DNA from: Liquidambar formosana
Lineage: Eukaryota > Streptophyta > Magnoliopsida > Saxifragales > Altingiaceae
NCBI GenBank assembly: GCA_039720395.1
Contig: CM077820.1
Span: 16,267,161-16,331,160 of the forward strand
Direction of reading: 5' to 3'
DNA length: 64,000 nt
A program made the translations under genes and the position numbers. Under the pieces are notes generated by a model. The model did not search any database, was not told where the DNA came from, and saw only the letters and a program-made list of their open reading frames with translations. This document shows, in pieces, positions 54,407 to 64,000 of the stretch. Each line of letters opens with the position of its first letter. Positions within the stretch are counted from its first letter, which is position 1.

Positions 54407-55918
54407 ATTCAACTTCTGGGCATAATGGTTCTGTTTGCTGGTAAACGGGTAGGCAGACATGCAAATTAAGTGTTCCCATTCAATGAACATTAGCCTTTGA
54501 TTCAGCACTCAATAAATTATGAAGCGGGGAGGGGCCAAGCCCCATGCATGTATGCTATGATCATTCATATGCTATCAACAGTGACGTTTTACTGTAATGG
54601 TGGTTTTGATTAGCTTTTAATAAGATTATTAATCTACAGTGATGAGGAGCGTAATTATTGGAATTGAGGAAAGAAAAAAGATTGGATATGGCATGGTGTT
54701 GGATGTTGATACCATGAACCATCATTCATTCGTTCGTTAATTTGGTTATATGAAGAAAACTTAAGCTAGTCGATCTGATTATTTTCTCCACCACCATCAT
54801 TTGATTGGTTACATGAGATAACTCTTAGGTTAAGTCCAACGAATGGTGGCTATGCTCATGACCTGCAAAGTGAAGGAACATACTCTGTTTTTTTTGTTTT
54901 TTTTATCAGCGAAGGAACTTTACTCGTCTTCGTTACTCATTAATTGAAGTTCTATTTTACCTGCACCTGCGATCGGGATACTCTCATAGCTCAGTAAGCT
55001 AATAGTTAAAATTGAACTATAAGTGAACCAATCCTTCACATAACTCAGCATGCTGCGTTACTTGAACTTGGTGAAGTCCCTTTGTTCGCTTGTCATCTTA
55101 AATCACAAACCATTATTTGAAATCCAGTAAATGCAAAGTAGGGGTAGATGAATGACAGCAAAATTTAGAATTCAATGGTTATGAGAAACAGAGTAGGCTC
55201 AAGTCTGGACCACAGAACAATTTCGGTTGCAATTCCGAATTTCCCATCGTATATATATAATTCATCCTCTTCAAGAATTGGGCAACAACTTCAGTGAGCT
55301 AATAGTCGAGTAAGCCAGTAGTTCTAATCTGGGATTTTGCTTCATGAGACCAATAAAAAAAAATTAAAAAATAAAAAATAAAAAAAAGGTTAATATTAAG
55401 CTTTCTATTTAATTTGCTGCCATTAATATAAATAGTTAAGAGTGCCTTCCATCAAATAGGAAAAATTGCTATAGGCAAAATGAAAATTAAAGGGGAAAAA
55501 AAAAAAAAGATGGTCTTTCTTTGCTCCAGGTCCCTCAAGCAGCCTCAAATCCTGTAGTAAATCCCCCCACCGCACACACACAAAGGAGAGAGAAGCTACA
55601 TAGTCTCTTGAGAAGGAAAATTTTGAGATGAAAAACATTGATCAAGATATATACATATATAGTGCAATAGAAATTTTCTTCTTTTCTTTTATTTATTTAT
55701 TGGGGTAACAATATTAGAATTGAATGCACAAAAAACATAAATATATGGTGCATCAACTTCACAACCAAGCATTATCAGTTGAAAAAAATAAATGGTGCAT
55801 CAGCTTCACAACCAAGCATTATCAGTTGAAAATACGACACTGATAACGATGAAAACCATGACTCGAATTATATATATAATGCATATATGTATGGATTTAT
55901 ACATATTATCAAACTCGA
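54407..55918. other. Unit 2 spacer between LINE relic and F4
   Basis: No gene. Collinear with 17550-18943. It has an extra segment of about 100 bp near 55490-55595 (AAAAAGATGGTCTTTC to CACACACAAAGGAG) and a duplicated block (GCATCAGCTTCACAACCAAGC, about 55750-55830) not seen in unit 1. Confidence 0.6.
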
Positions 55919-56565
55919 ACGAGTGTCTCAATGTATTGAGAAGCTAAATGTATATCATGACCCGCAATAAAATCACAAAGCTTCTTCAAAGTCTTGTCCT
56001 TAAAAACTGTAACGCACGGCCTCATGAGGTGTACGCATCACCAAAAATGACTCATCATTGTTTTCTCCCCGAGCAAGACAAAGTATAGCCAAACGGCGAT
56101 ACCTCAATTTCGATATGTCAAATTTGCTTCCTCCCAGGTCTGAAAATAAAGTTTTGAGTGCACGAAGATCAACTTTGTACTTCACAAACCACCCCGAGTA
56201 GTCCCTTTTCATCTCATACACAAGAAACTGCGGAGCACAAGCGCCACTGATCAAGATGACATGCAGATGGTCCCGAGACGCCCCAAAATACCCAAAACTC
56301 TTCACGTTCCAATCTTTAATTTTAGGCATCGCCGTCTCTCCAAGGACTAGTTCTTGGTTGACATCGAAACTGAACACAGTCATCGATTCTGTAATCCAGT
56401 GAACAGCACCATTCCAAAAGACCCCTTTTCTAAAATTTATATAACCAGGTGTAGTGAAAGGATCATCAGTGGCTGGCCTCCAAGAACACGTCCGAGACTA
56501 ATAAATCTCAATCCTATAAAGGACTGGTAAACAAGATATCCACCTAGCACATATAGCTTGATAAT
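55919..56565 (-). pseudogene. F-box pseudogene F4, C-terminal part
   Basis: Closely matches F3 from ESLDYQ to the stop codon. Besides the copia insertion it has a nonsense codon at about 56498-56500 (TAG where F3 has TCG, the second Ser of IYSSRTRSW) and an extra A near 56002-56006 that shifts the frame just before FKDKTLKKL. The piece 56383-56000 remains open. It joins 61413-61892 across copia element 2; the target duplication ATAAT is at 56561-56565 and 61413-61417. Confidence 0.88.
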
Positions 56566-56899
56566 TGTTGAACTAATGTGCCCTGTTTTTTTTGTTTTGT
56601 TGACTTTTCTAATCTTGTTTAAGTTTAACTAATGTTAATTAGCTTTGTAAGCTAGTTTTATGATGTGGCTTAGTTGTGTCCAGGTGTTAGGCTTTTATTG
56701 GATGTTAGAAGTATATATATACTTTGTACATGTGCTGAAAAGATGAATGAAAAAATCCAGACGTCTAGAACTCTCTTCAAGCTCCCTGTTCTTCCTCCTC
56801 TGTTTTTCTCCTTCTCTCTTTAAAAAATCTGATCTGTGTGTTTATTATTCAAGTGTTGTTGGTGTTAAAACTTGGATATTAGCTGTAGAAAATCCAACA
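56566..56899 (+). repeat. 5' LTR of copia element 2
   Basis: 334 bp from TGTTGAACTA to ATCCAACA. It carries one change (GAAAATCC for GAAAAGCC) and one in GCTGAAAAGATG relative to its partner LTR. A TATATATATA stretch near 56713 is the likely core promoter. Confidence 0.95.
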
Positions 56900-56904
56900 G
56901 AAAT

Positions 56905-56916
56905 TGGTATCAGAGC
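56905..56916 (+). promoter_or_regulatory. Primer-binding site, tRNA-iMet type
   Basis: TGGTATCAGAGC, five bases after the 5' LTR, identical to that of copia element 1. Confidence 0.93.
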
Positions 56917-56986
56917 TTGGTTCAAAGGAGACAGCTGTGTGAGAAGAAATAAAGAAGGAAGGTGACTCTTGTTGTAGAAAAACTCC

Positions 56987-59900
56987 ATGGCCAGCACCAG
57001 CAGTTCAAGTTTGAACATCCAACAACCCTCTATTCCATTATTTAATGGTGAGAACTATGATATTTGGTGTATCAAGATGAGAACTCTATTTATTTCGCAA
57101 GATGTTTGGGATTTGGTGGAAAAGGGGTATGCCGAGCCCGATCCGGATGCCACGTTAACAAATGCTCAAAGGGAGAAATTGAATGAGTTGAGAAGGAAGG
57201 ATGCAAAAGCTCTTCTCTTTATTCAACAAGGAGTTGAAGACTCTATTTTTCCAAGAATTATGGGAGCAACCAAAGCCAAAGAAGCATGGAACATCCTCCG
57301 AGAAGAATTTCAAGGAAATCCGAAGGTAAGGGCTATTAAACTTCAAACTCTAAGAAAAGAGTTAGAAAATATGAAAATGAAGGAGAATGAAACACTTCAA
57401 GAGTATTCCACCAGATTCTTGGATGTTGTAAATCAAATGAAATCATATGGAGAAGAAATTCCTGATAAAAGAATTATTGAGAAGATTTTAATTAGTTTAC
57501 CAGAAAAATTTGATACTGTGGTGGCTGTGATTGAACAAACTCAAAATATTTATGAATTAAGTGTTCGAGAGGTGATGGCCTCCTTGAAATCATATGAGCA
57601 AAGATTGATGCTACATTCTGAGAAGTCTATTGAGAGTGTATTTCAATCTAAGCTTAATGTTAGCCCCAAAAATGTTGAAAAGAAGCCATCAAGTCATGAA
57701 CAAAATCAAGTGGAGTCATCTAGAGGTGGAAGACAAGGAAGAGGAAGAGGTAGAGGAAGAAATGCAAGGGGAAAAGGTAGAACCAGCTATGACAGGAAAT
57801 CTAATGATGAAGGATCTTCACAAAAATGTAGTATTTGCAAAAGGAGTAGCCATGTTGAAAAAGACTGTTGGTTCAAGGGAAAGCCTCAATGTTTTAATTG
57901 TAAAAAATTTGGGCATCTTCAAAAGGATTGCCGATTCAAAAACAATCAACAAGCAAATTTTTCTGAAGAAAAAGAAGGTGATGCTAATATGTTTTTTGCT
58001 TGTCAAACGGCGTCTGAACAAAAGAATGATGTTTGGTATCTTGATAGCGGTTGTAGCAATCACATGACGGGTAATAAAAATATTTTTGTGAACATGGATG
58101 CATCCTCTAATTCCCAAGTAAGGTTGGGAAATGGCGCTTTGGTGGAAGCAAAAGGCAAAGGCACAATTGCTATTCAAACAAAGAAGGGTGCAAAATATAT
58201 TCGGGATGTCTTACTAGTACCAGACTTGGAGCAAAACTTGTTAAGTGTTGGGCAACTTGTTGAGCATGGATACTCTATCCATTTTGATGATAATTTGTGC
58301 AAAATTTATGATAAAGGAGAAAATGGGCAAATGATGGCAAGAATAAATATGGAGAAAAACAGAAGCTTTCCTCTCACATTTAAATATATGAATGATGTTG
58401 CTTTGAAGGCAAGTATTTGTGATGAATCTTGGTTGTGGCATAAAAGACTTGGGCATTTGAACTTTCATAGCCTCAAGTTACTTCATCAGAAAAATATGGC
58501 GGAAGGGCTGCCCTCTATTGAAGAAATTCGTGATGTTTGTGAAGGATGTGTTCTTGGAAAGCTTCATCGACAATCTTTCCCAAAAGGAGTTGCATGGAGA
58601 GCAAAAGAAGTGTTGGAGTTAGTTCACATAGATGTTTGTGGGCCTATGACAAACCTCTCCCATGGTAATAACAGGTACTTTATTCTCTTTATTGATGATT
58701 TTACTAGAATGACATGGGTGTATTTTATGAGGGAAAGATCTGAAGTTTTCTCAATCTTCAAGAAGTTTAAAAATTTTGTTGAAAAGCAAAGTGGCCATTA
58801 CATAAAAATTTTAAGAAGTGACAGAGGAAAAGAATACAACTCAAAGGAGTTTGATAAATTTTGTGAAGATGAAGGAATTGAAAGACAATTAACAGTTGGC
58901 TATACTCCACAACAAAATGGTGTATCCGAAAAGAAGAATCAAACGGTGATAGAAATGGCAAAGTCAATGCTACATGAAAAAGGGCTGCCTCAAACTTTCT
59001 GGGCTGAAGCTGTATACACTGCAGTGTATTTAATAAATAGGAGTCCTACTAGAGCCGTTTGGAATCAAACTCCCATAGAAGCATGGAATGGAAGAAAACC
59101 ATCTGTGAGGCATCTTAAAGTATTTGGGTGTATTTGTTATGCTCAAATTCCAAAGGAGAGGAGACACAAGTTAGATGAAACAAGTGAAAGATGCATTTTT
59201 GTTGGCTATAGCTCAAAATCAAAGGGCTACAGGCTATTCAGTTTGAAAAAGAACAAGGTGATCATTAGCCGAGATGTGGTATTTGATGAAAAAGCTTCAT
59301 GGAATTGGGAAGAAGGCAAAGTTGAGAAAGGAGCAACTCTTGTTGAAGAAGAGCAACAAAAATCTACTCATGAAGATGAAAGTGATGAAGAAACATCCCA
59401 ACTTTCTCCAAGGTCAGATTCATTATCCCCCTCAAGTGATTCTCCAAGTCGATCCACGTCATCATCAACCTCAACTCCAAGAAAAATGAGGAGTTTGAAT
59501 GATGTCTATAATAGTTGCAATTTTTATATAATTGAGCCAAGTTCTTTTGAAGAAGCAATGAAAGAAGAAGCTTGGAGAAAAGCTATGGAAGATGAAATTG
59601 AAGTTATTGAGAAGAATGATACTTGGGAATTGATGAACAAACCACAAAACAAAGAGATTATTGGTGTGAAGTGGATTTACAAGGTGAAATTAAATTCAGA
59701 TGGATCAATTCAAAGAAACAAAGCAAGACTAGTTGCAAAAGGATATTCACAACAGCCCGGTGTTGACTTCCATGAAACATTTGCTCCTGTTGCTCGGTTG
59801 GATACAATAAGAGCTCTCATTGCCATGGCAGCCCAAAAAGGTTGGTTGTTATACCAACTTGATGTTAAATCAGCCTTTTTGAATGGGGAATTGGAAGAAG

Positions 59901-61084
59901 AAATCTATGTTGAACAACCACAGGGTTTTGTGATCAAAGGAAAAGAAGAGAAGGTATATAAGCTGAAAAAGGCCTTGTATGGGCTAAAGCAAGCTCCTCG
60001 AGCATGGTATAGTCAAATTGATGGCTACTTCAATGAAAAAGGATTCAAAAGGAGTAAGAGTGAGTCTACCTTGTATGTGAAAGCTCAAGGTAAGTCCAAC
60101 ATTTTAATTGTTGCATTGTATGTTGATGATTTGGTGTTTACCGGTAACAATGAGAAAATTATAGAAGAATTTAAAAAAGATATGATGAAGAAGTATGAAA
60201 TGAGTGACATGGGCTTGCTACATCATTTCCTTGGGATTGAAATCTATCAAGAAGAAGATGGTGTTTTTATTTCTCAAAAGAAGTATGCTGAAAATATTCT
60301 AAAAAAATTTGGAATGTTTGGTTGTAAACCTGTGACAACTCCTCTTGTTATTAATGAAAAGTTGATGGAGGAAGATGGAGGAAAGAAGGTGGATGCAACG
60401 TTATATAGAAGTTTGGTTGGGAACTTGCTTTATCTCACTGCCACAAGACCTGATGTTATGTTTGCAGCAAGTTTGCTATCAAGGTTCATGAATAATCCTA
60501 GCCATATTCATCTTGGTGTAGCCAAAAGAGTCTTGAGATACCTACAAGGTACTAGTAATTTTGGCATCAAATATTACAATACTTCTCAGCTGAAATTGGT
60601 TGGTTATTGTGATAGTGATTGGGGAGGTTGTGCTGATGATATGAAAAGCACTTCAGGTTATGCATTTACTTTTGGCTCCGGAGTATTCTCTTGGGCATCA
60701 AAGAAACAACAATCAATTGCTCAATCTTCAGCTGAATCCGAATATATTTCAGCTTCATTAGCAACTTCACAAGCCATTTGGTTGAGAAGGATATTGGAAG
60801 ATGTTGGAGAAAAGCAAAAAGAAGGGACAGAGATCTTTTGCGACAACAAATCAGCAATAGCAATAGCAAAGAACCCAGTTTATCACAGTCGCACAAGACA
60901 TATTGCTATCAAATATCATTTCATCAGAGAAGCTATTGAAGATGAAGAAATTCAGCTCAAGTATTGCAAGTCAGAAGAGCAGCTAGCTGACATTTTTACA
61001 AAGGCACTTTCAAAGGAAAAGTTTCAGCATTTCAGAGAATTATTGGGAGTGCAAGCTCAGCACATTAAGGGGGAGAAATGTTGA
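56987..61084 (+). CDS. Copia gag-pol polyprotein, 1,365 aa, open
   Basis: Same length and domain order as the frame at 5439: gag, two CCHC knuckles, protease (DSGCSNHM), integrase with an HHCC region and D, D, E catalytic residues, reverse transcriptase with YVDD, RNase H. By eye about 20 residues differ between the two proteins. This copy keeps the usual His after SGCSN, and reads RSDRGKEYN at the second integrase Asp where copy 1 reads RSDRGKDYN; but it has SEKKNQ in place of SERKNQ after the catalytic Glu. Its stop codon also lies in the 3' LTR. With its uninterrupted frame and nearly identical LTRs it is the better candidate for an active copy. Activity cannot be judged from sequence alone. 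Confidence 0.95.
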   Translation: MASTSSSSLNIQQPSIPLFNGENYDIWCIKMRTLFISQDVWDLVEKGYAEPDPDATLTNAQREKLNELRRKDAKALLFIQQGVEDSIFPRIMGATKAKEAWNILREEFQGNPKVRAIKLQTLRKELENMKMKENETLQEYSTRFLDVVNQMKSYGEEIPDKRIIEKILISLPEKFDTVVAVIEQTQNIYELSVREVMASLKSYEQRLMLHSEKSIESVFQSKLNVSPKNVEKKPSSHEQNQVESSRGGRQGRGRGRGRNARGKGRTSYDRKSNDEGSSQKCSICKRSSHVEKDCWFKGKPQCFNCKKFGHLQKDCRFKNNQQANFSEEKEGDANMFFACQTASEQKNDVWYLDSGCSNHMTGNKNIFVNMDASSNSQVRLGNGALVEAKGKGTIAIQTKKGAKYIRDVLLVPDLEQNLLSVGQLVEHGYSIHFDDNLCKIYDKGENGQMMARINMEKNRSFPLTFKYMNDVALKASICDESWLWHKRLGHLNFHSLKLLHQKNMAEGLPSIEEIRDVCEGCVLGKLHRQSFPKGVAWRAKEVLELVHIDVCGPMTNLSHGNNRYFILFIDDFTRMTWVYFMRERSEVFSIFKKFKNFVEKQSGHYIKILRSDRGKEYNSKEFDKFCEDEGIERQLTVGYTPQQNGVSEKKNQTVIEMAKSMLHEKGLPQTFWAEAVYTAVYLINRSPTRAVWNQTPIEAWNGRKPSVRHLKVFGCICYAQIPKERRHKLDETSERCIFVGYSSKSKGYRLFSLKKNKVIISRDVVFDEKASWNWEEGKVEKGATLVEEEQQKSTHEDESDEETSQLSPRSDSLSPSSDSPSRSTSSSTSTPRKMRSLNDVYNSCNFYIIEPSSFEEAMKEEAWRKAMEDEIEVIEKNDTWELMNKPQNKEIIGVKWIYKVKLNSDGSIQRNKARLVAKGYSQQPGVDFHETFAPVARLDTIRALIAMAAQKGWLLYQLDVKSAFLNGELEEEIYVEQPQGFVIKGKEEKVYKLKKALYGLKQAPRAWYSQIDGYFNEKGFKRSKSESTLYVKAQGKSNILIVALYVDDLVFTGNNEKIIEEFKKDMMKKYEMSDMGLLHHFLGIEIYQEEDGVFISQKKYAENILKKFGMFGCKPVTTPLVINEKLMEEDGGKKVDATLYRSLVGNLLYLTATRPDVMFAASLLSRFMNNPSHIHLGVAKRVLRYLQGTSNFGIKYYNTSQLKLVGYCDSDWGGCADDMKSTSGYAFTFGSGVFSWASKKQQSIAQSSAESEYISASLATSQAIWLRRILEDVGEKQKEGTEIFCDNKSAIAIAKNPVYHSRTRHIAIKYHFIREAIEDEEIQLKYCKSEEQLADIFTKALSKEKFQHFRELLGVQAQHIKGEKC

Positions 61085-61412
61085 ACTAATGTGCCCTGTT
61101 TTTTTTGTTTTGTTGACTTTTCTAATCTTGTTTAAGTTTAACTAATGTTAATTAGCTTTGTAAGCTAGTTTTATGATGTGGCTTAGTTGTGTCCAGGTGT
61201 TAGGCTTTTATTGGATGTTAGAAGTATATATATACTTTGTACATGTGCTGAATAGATGAATGAAAAAATCCAGACGTCTAGAACTCTCTTCAAGCTCCCT
61301 GTTCTTCCTCCTCTGTTTTTCTCCTTCTCTCTTTAAAAAATCTGATCTGTGTGTTTATTATTCAAGTGTTGTTGGTGTTAAAACTTGGATATTAGCTGTA
61401 GAAAAGCCAACA
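61079..61412 (+). repeat. 3' LTR of copia element 2
   Basis: 334 bp, TGTTG...CCAACA. Its first six bases, TGTTGA, supply the last Cys codon and the stop of gag-pol. Followed by the target duplication ATAAT and resumed F4 sequence. Confidence 0.95.
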
Positions 61413-61892
61413 ATAATCAAGTGACTCACAAGGATCAAAGGCTAAGATCACACCAACAGCAGCACCAGGCAGTTCGGGTAGTATAGTGAATTGGCGGGTA
61501 GTGGGATTGCAGATGTAATAGTCTGGATTGTTCTTCTCATTCCTTTCCAAACTTTCACAGCACAGTAAGCCATTGCAAGACTGCAAAATGCTGATGGACG
61601 GAAGAAGATTTGGGAAAGCGGTGGGAGGGTTGCCGTCGAGAGGAAGCAAATCTGGGATCGAGGAGAAGGAAGATTTGGACAAGAAGAGGGCGGAGACGGT
61701 GGTGGCGTTAGGGTTTAGGAGGCGATAGATATCGGGACTAGAAATCAGTTGGAGCCAGTGTTTGGAAACAGATTTGAATCTGAGAAGAGATCTTGCGGGT
61801 AACCAACGAAGGATCTCCGTCAAGAGGTCGTCGTTGCCGGCGATCACATCGGCGGCAGCGGCGCTGAGGCGCTGACGGTTCGGAAGACGCAT
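61413..61892 (-). pseudogene. F-box pseudogene F4, N-terminal part
   Basis: The open frame (up to 62009 if extended) encodes an intact F-box (NDDLLTEILRWLP...SVSKHWLQLIS) and continues as in F3 to ILAFDPCESLDY, where it runs into the copia 3' LTR and stops after a few LTR-derived codons. As in F3 the ancestral ATG (61914-61916) is out of frame and the in-frame ATG is at 61890-61892 (MRLPNRQRL). If transcribed it could give a truncated F-box protein lacking the target-binding part, which might compete for SKP1; that is speculation. Confidence 0.85.
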
Positions 61893-61930
61893 CTGCTCTG
61901 ATTGTTTCGGTGGCCATGGGGTGAGACTAC

Positions 61931-61940
61931 GCTTAAATAG
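61931..61940 (-). promoter_or_regulatory. TATA-like motif of F4
   Basis: Minus-strand CTATTTAAGC, close to the ancestral ATG as in F3, showing that the loss of about 48 bp between the motif and the ATG predates the duplication of the unit. Confidence 0.5.
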
Positions 61941-62153
61941 GTTGCCCTTAACGTAGGTTGCGGAGCAAGCTGCCTTTTTTGTTCGTTCGTCCCTGGATAG
62001 GAATGTCAATGGTTCGAATCTGCTACGGTCCGAATCTTGATGCAGTAATAATTAGTTTCCTTTTTTGTATTTTGGTAGAATAATAATTAGTTTCCTACTT
62101 ATGCATAGTTCATAGGAAGTTAATAGTAGTCAAATAAGGGATTTCAAATAATA

Positions 62154-62460
62154 CTCCGTCCCTAATACTCCATCCGATTTAAAATAAGTGGCTTATTTTA
62201 TTTTATTTTGATATTTCAAAATTATTGTCACATTTCAAAAACATTGGTTTATTTATTTATTTATTTCCTACAATACCCTTAAAAATGTATTATCTCAATT
62301 TCTAATATTTTGCACACTTGAGGGCAAAATTGAAATCTCAAAACATATGCATTGATGTGAAAGCATTTAATAGGATTTCCTTTATAAAAATAAAAATAAA
62401 AATTTTTTAAAAAAATGCTGTCTTTTTTCAAAGGGGATAGTCAATTTGAAACGGAGGGAC
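62154..62460. mobile_element. Stowaway-like (Tc1/mariner) MITE, 307 bp
   Basis: Starts CTCCGTCCC (with a second similar start, ACTCCATCCGATTT, 13 bp inside) and ends GAAACGGAGGGAC, the CTCCGTCC / GGACGGAG terminal signature of Stowaway MITEs. TA dinucleotides flank it at 62152-62153 and 62461-62462. The same place in unit 1 (about 20329-20342) lacks it. No coding capacity. Confidence 0.8.
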
Positions 62461-62606
62461 TAATAAGAATAAACTAAAAATAATTGGAAGTGATTAGGTT
62501 TATCTAGTCTCTTTGTTTGGCTTCTCTATTAATTCATTATGTAAAGGCCTGTAAGCCTGTTTGGTGTAATTGTATTGTAATAAAATACCCTTTTAGAATT
62601 AAAGAG

Positions 62607-62725
62607 GTTTGATAATATTTGGTTGTTGAATAATTAGAAGACCTAGAATAATCACCAATCCCTGTGGTCAAGTGGTAATACTAAGGTGAGTAGGTGTTTT
62701 GGATAAATTGTGTTGTAAATTTAAT
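62607..62725. other. Insertion relative to unit 1, origin unclear
   Basis: Unit 1 reads AAAGAGGTTTAATAAAGGATC, while unit 2 has about 115 extra bp between GGTTTGATAA and TTAAGGATCG. Inside is TGGTCAAGTGG, which resembles a tRNA-type A box, but no B box or SINE tail is visible. Confidence 0.45.
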
Positions 62726-62856
62726 TAAGGATCGTTTCCCTTCCATTTTAAACTATAAAAAAAAAAAAAAAAAAAACCTTTGATACATAAGAGCTTTTTG
62801 TTTATGTAGTGACAGTATCCTGTGATAACATTCATAACCTAAAATCTGACTATAGT

Positions 62857-63093
62857 ACGGGCTGTTTGGCAAACCTGAAAACTTAGTTAGCTGAGGATAA
62901 GCCTTACCAGTTTTGATTTCACACTGTTTGGTAAGTTTGTTTTTTCTGCTAAACAGTTTAACTTTGTTTCGAAAATATGACATAAACATAGTTCTTTTCA
63001 AACCAACTGTGAATTGGTTTACTTAAAAATCAAATAACAGTTATGGACTATACCTAGTTTGATCCAGTTTTTGAAGTTTCCAAACACGCCCTT
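62857..63093. mobile_element. hAT-like MITE, copy in unit 2
   Basis: Starts ACGGGCTGTTTGGCAAAC and ends GTTTCCAAACACGCCCTT, inverted ends of about 18 bp. Orthologous in position to the copy at 20590-20835. Confidence 0.5.
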
Positions 63094-63282
63094 AAACTCA
63101 CTATAGACGTAGTTCTCTACACATTTTAAGTCACACTTACAAAATTAGTTGGAATCTTAAGTTATTCATTAATTTATTAATTTAATTCTTTATTAAGTGG
63201 AAATTATAAAAACAGAAAAAAAGGAAAAGAAAAAACAACTTGGTTGTGTTAATTCCAGGTCGAACAACATCCTAGCATGATA

Positions 63283-64000
63283 GTACAAACGACATCATAT
63301 CTTACAGATTCATTACATAGTGTTTATATTCAACAAAAACATATATATAAGGCTTTCAATTCACCGGAGTCACAATATATAAGGTGTTAATATTGGGTAC
63401 TCAATAACTAGCTTTTTTAATTTTAATAAGAAATTCTAATTTAAGCCCTCTATCTTTAATCTAATGGTCAAAATATTGGATACTTGATAATTGGCTAAAC
63501 CTGCTTTCTAAGTCTAATTGTATACTGTGACCATTGGATAAAAAATAAATGGTTGAGATTAAAATTCTTTAACAAACTTACAAAAGTGACCGTTTAAGAG
63601 ATCAGGACTAATTGTGTCAATATATATATACGTACTCTATTTATCTTATAAGAACCGGAATCCATAGATAAAAATTATGGATCATTAAATGATGAAGAAA
63701 TATCATATTTTTACTTCTTGATTCAAAATTTTCTTCTTTCATCCTAGTTGTATTAAAAAAGACTTTAGATCCATTATTAGAACTCTCTGTTATTTTTTAT
63801 TGGAAGCAGTACTAACTCATATTCATATTCGGCCATTATTTTTCCATTAGCTGAATATACTTCTTGCATTTTTTTAAAAAGGATTTTATTACATTCTTTG
63901 TAATATATAGTTCTCTTTAATAGCTTCAAAAACTTTTCAATATTTATTATTTTAAATAAGGATGCAACTTGATTAGGTTTGCAGCCAAAATGGAATTGAA
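63283..64000. repeat. Start of F-box duplication unit 3, cut by the window edge
   Basis: Matches 53116-53830 closely from GTACAAACGACATCAT to GGTTTGCAGCCAAAATG. By analogy a further F-box copy may lie beyond the window. No gene in the visible part. Confidence 0.8.

Larger units (their letters stand above)
56566..61412 (+). mobile_element. Full-length Ty1/copia retrotransposon, element 2
   Basis: A 4,847-bp element of the same family as the one at 5017-9865. LTRs are at 56566-56899 and 61079-61412 (334 bp each), differing by eye at about two positions. Primer-binding site TGGTATCAGAGC is at 56905-56916, purine tract GGGGGAGAAA at 61069-61078. The target duplication is ATAAT on both sides, and the uninterrupted sequence GCTTGATAATCAAGTGA is kept in F3 (ATAAT at 19595-19599). 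It is antisense to F4. The different target site shows that it is an independent insertion and not a copy made by unit duplication. Confidence 0.97.
53116..63287. repeat. F-box duplication unit 2
   Basis: Collinear with unit 1 from about 53690 on, and its start (53116-53930) is collinear with 63283-64000, so at least three units stood in tandem. The junction CTAGCATGATAGTACAAAC is intact at 63272-63290, while at the unit 1 to unit 2 junction it was split by element B. Differences include copia element 2, a Stowaway-like MITE and a roughly 365-bp deletion in the LINE relic. Confidence 0.85.

Noticed and set aside
62640..62700. tRNA gene or SINE head (TGGTCAAGTGG)
   Set aside because: An A-box-like word alone; no B box, no cloverleaf and no A-rich tail.

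Overview
This window is nuclear DNA from a flowering plant, most likely a eudicot. The evidence is Ty1/copia and Athila-type Ty3/gypsy retrotransposons with plant primer-binding sites (tRNA-iMet and tRNA-Asp types), CACTA transposons, Stowaway-like and hAT-like MITEs, an F-box gene family of the At5g07610-like type, and captured fragments of a cellulose synthase and a TPX2-like gene. The species cannot be named from the sequence. Base composition is AT-rich with long homopolymer runs. Apart from one F-box gene, almost nothing here is an ordinary host gene.

Layout. (1) 1-4797 looks like the right part of a CACTA-type transposon whose right end is at 4797 and whose left end lies outside the window; a 1,978-bp solo LTR with a CAATG target duplication (299-2276) sits in it. 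(2) 4877-62009 carries a minus-strand array of four related F-box loci: F1 (4877-10562, broken, split by copia element 1), F2 (14912-16072, two frameshifts), F3 (18944-20074, the only open one) and F4 (55919-61892, broken, split by copia element 2). F3 and F4 lie in duplicated units (about 16290-21040 and 53116-63287), and a further unit starts at 63283 and runs off the window. (3) Between the F3 and F4 units is a 32-kb nest. A gag-only gypsy-type element on the minus strand (called element B, 21041-53115, target duplication GTACA) was entered in its 3' LTR by an Athila-like element on the plus strand (21465-46292, GATGG). That element was in turn entered by two CACTA elements: CACTA-1 between gag and protease (24154-32548, TAA) and CACTA-2 within the integrase (35766-42504).

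How the pieces relate. Most insertions can be ordered from target duplications and from 'empty' sites kept in paralogous copies in the same window: F-box unit duplication, then element B, then Athila, then the CACTA elements. The two copia elements are nearly identical to each other, have nearly identical LTR pairs and full 1,365-codon gag-pol frames, and disrupt two F-box paralogues in antisense orientation; they look like the youngest large insertions. The Athila and element B proteins are broken by stops and frameshifts. Neither CACTA element has an intact transposase, and each carries a fragment of a host gene (TPX2-like exons in CACTA-1, a cellulose synthase fragment in CACTA-2).

I found no new biochemical system. 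The most informative things are the well-preserved insertion history, the two gene captures, and an apparent switch of start codon in F3, where a promoter-proximal deletion and an N-terminal frameshift seem to compensate for each other. All identities are from reading the sequence and family knowledge; no database search was run.
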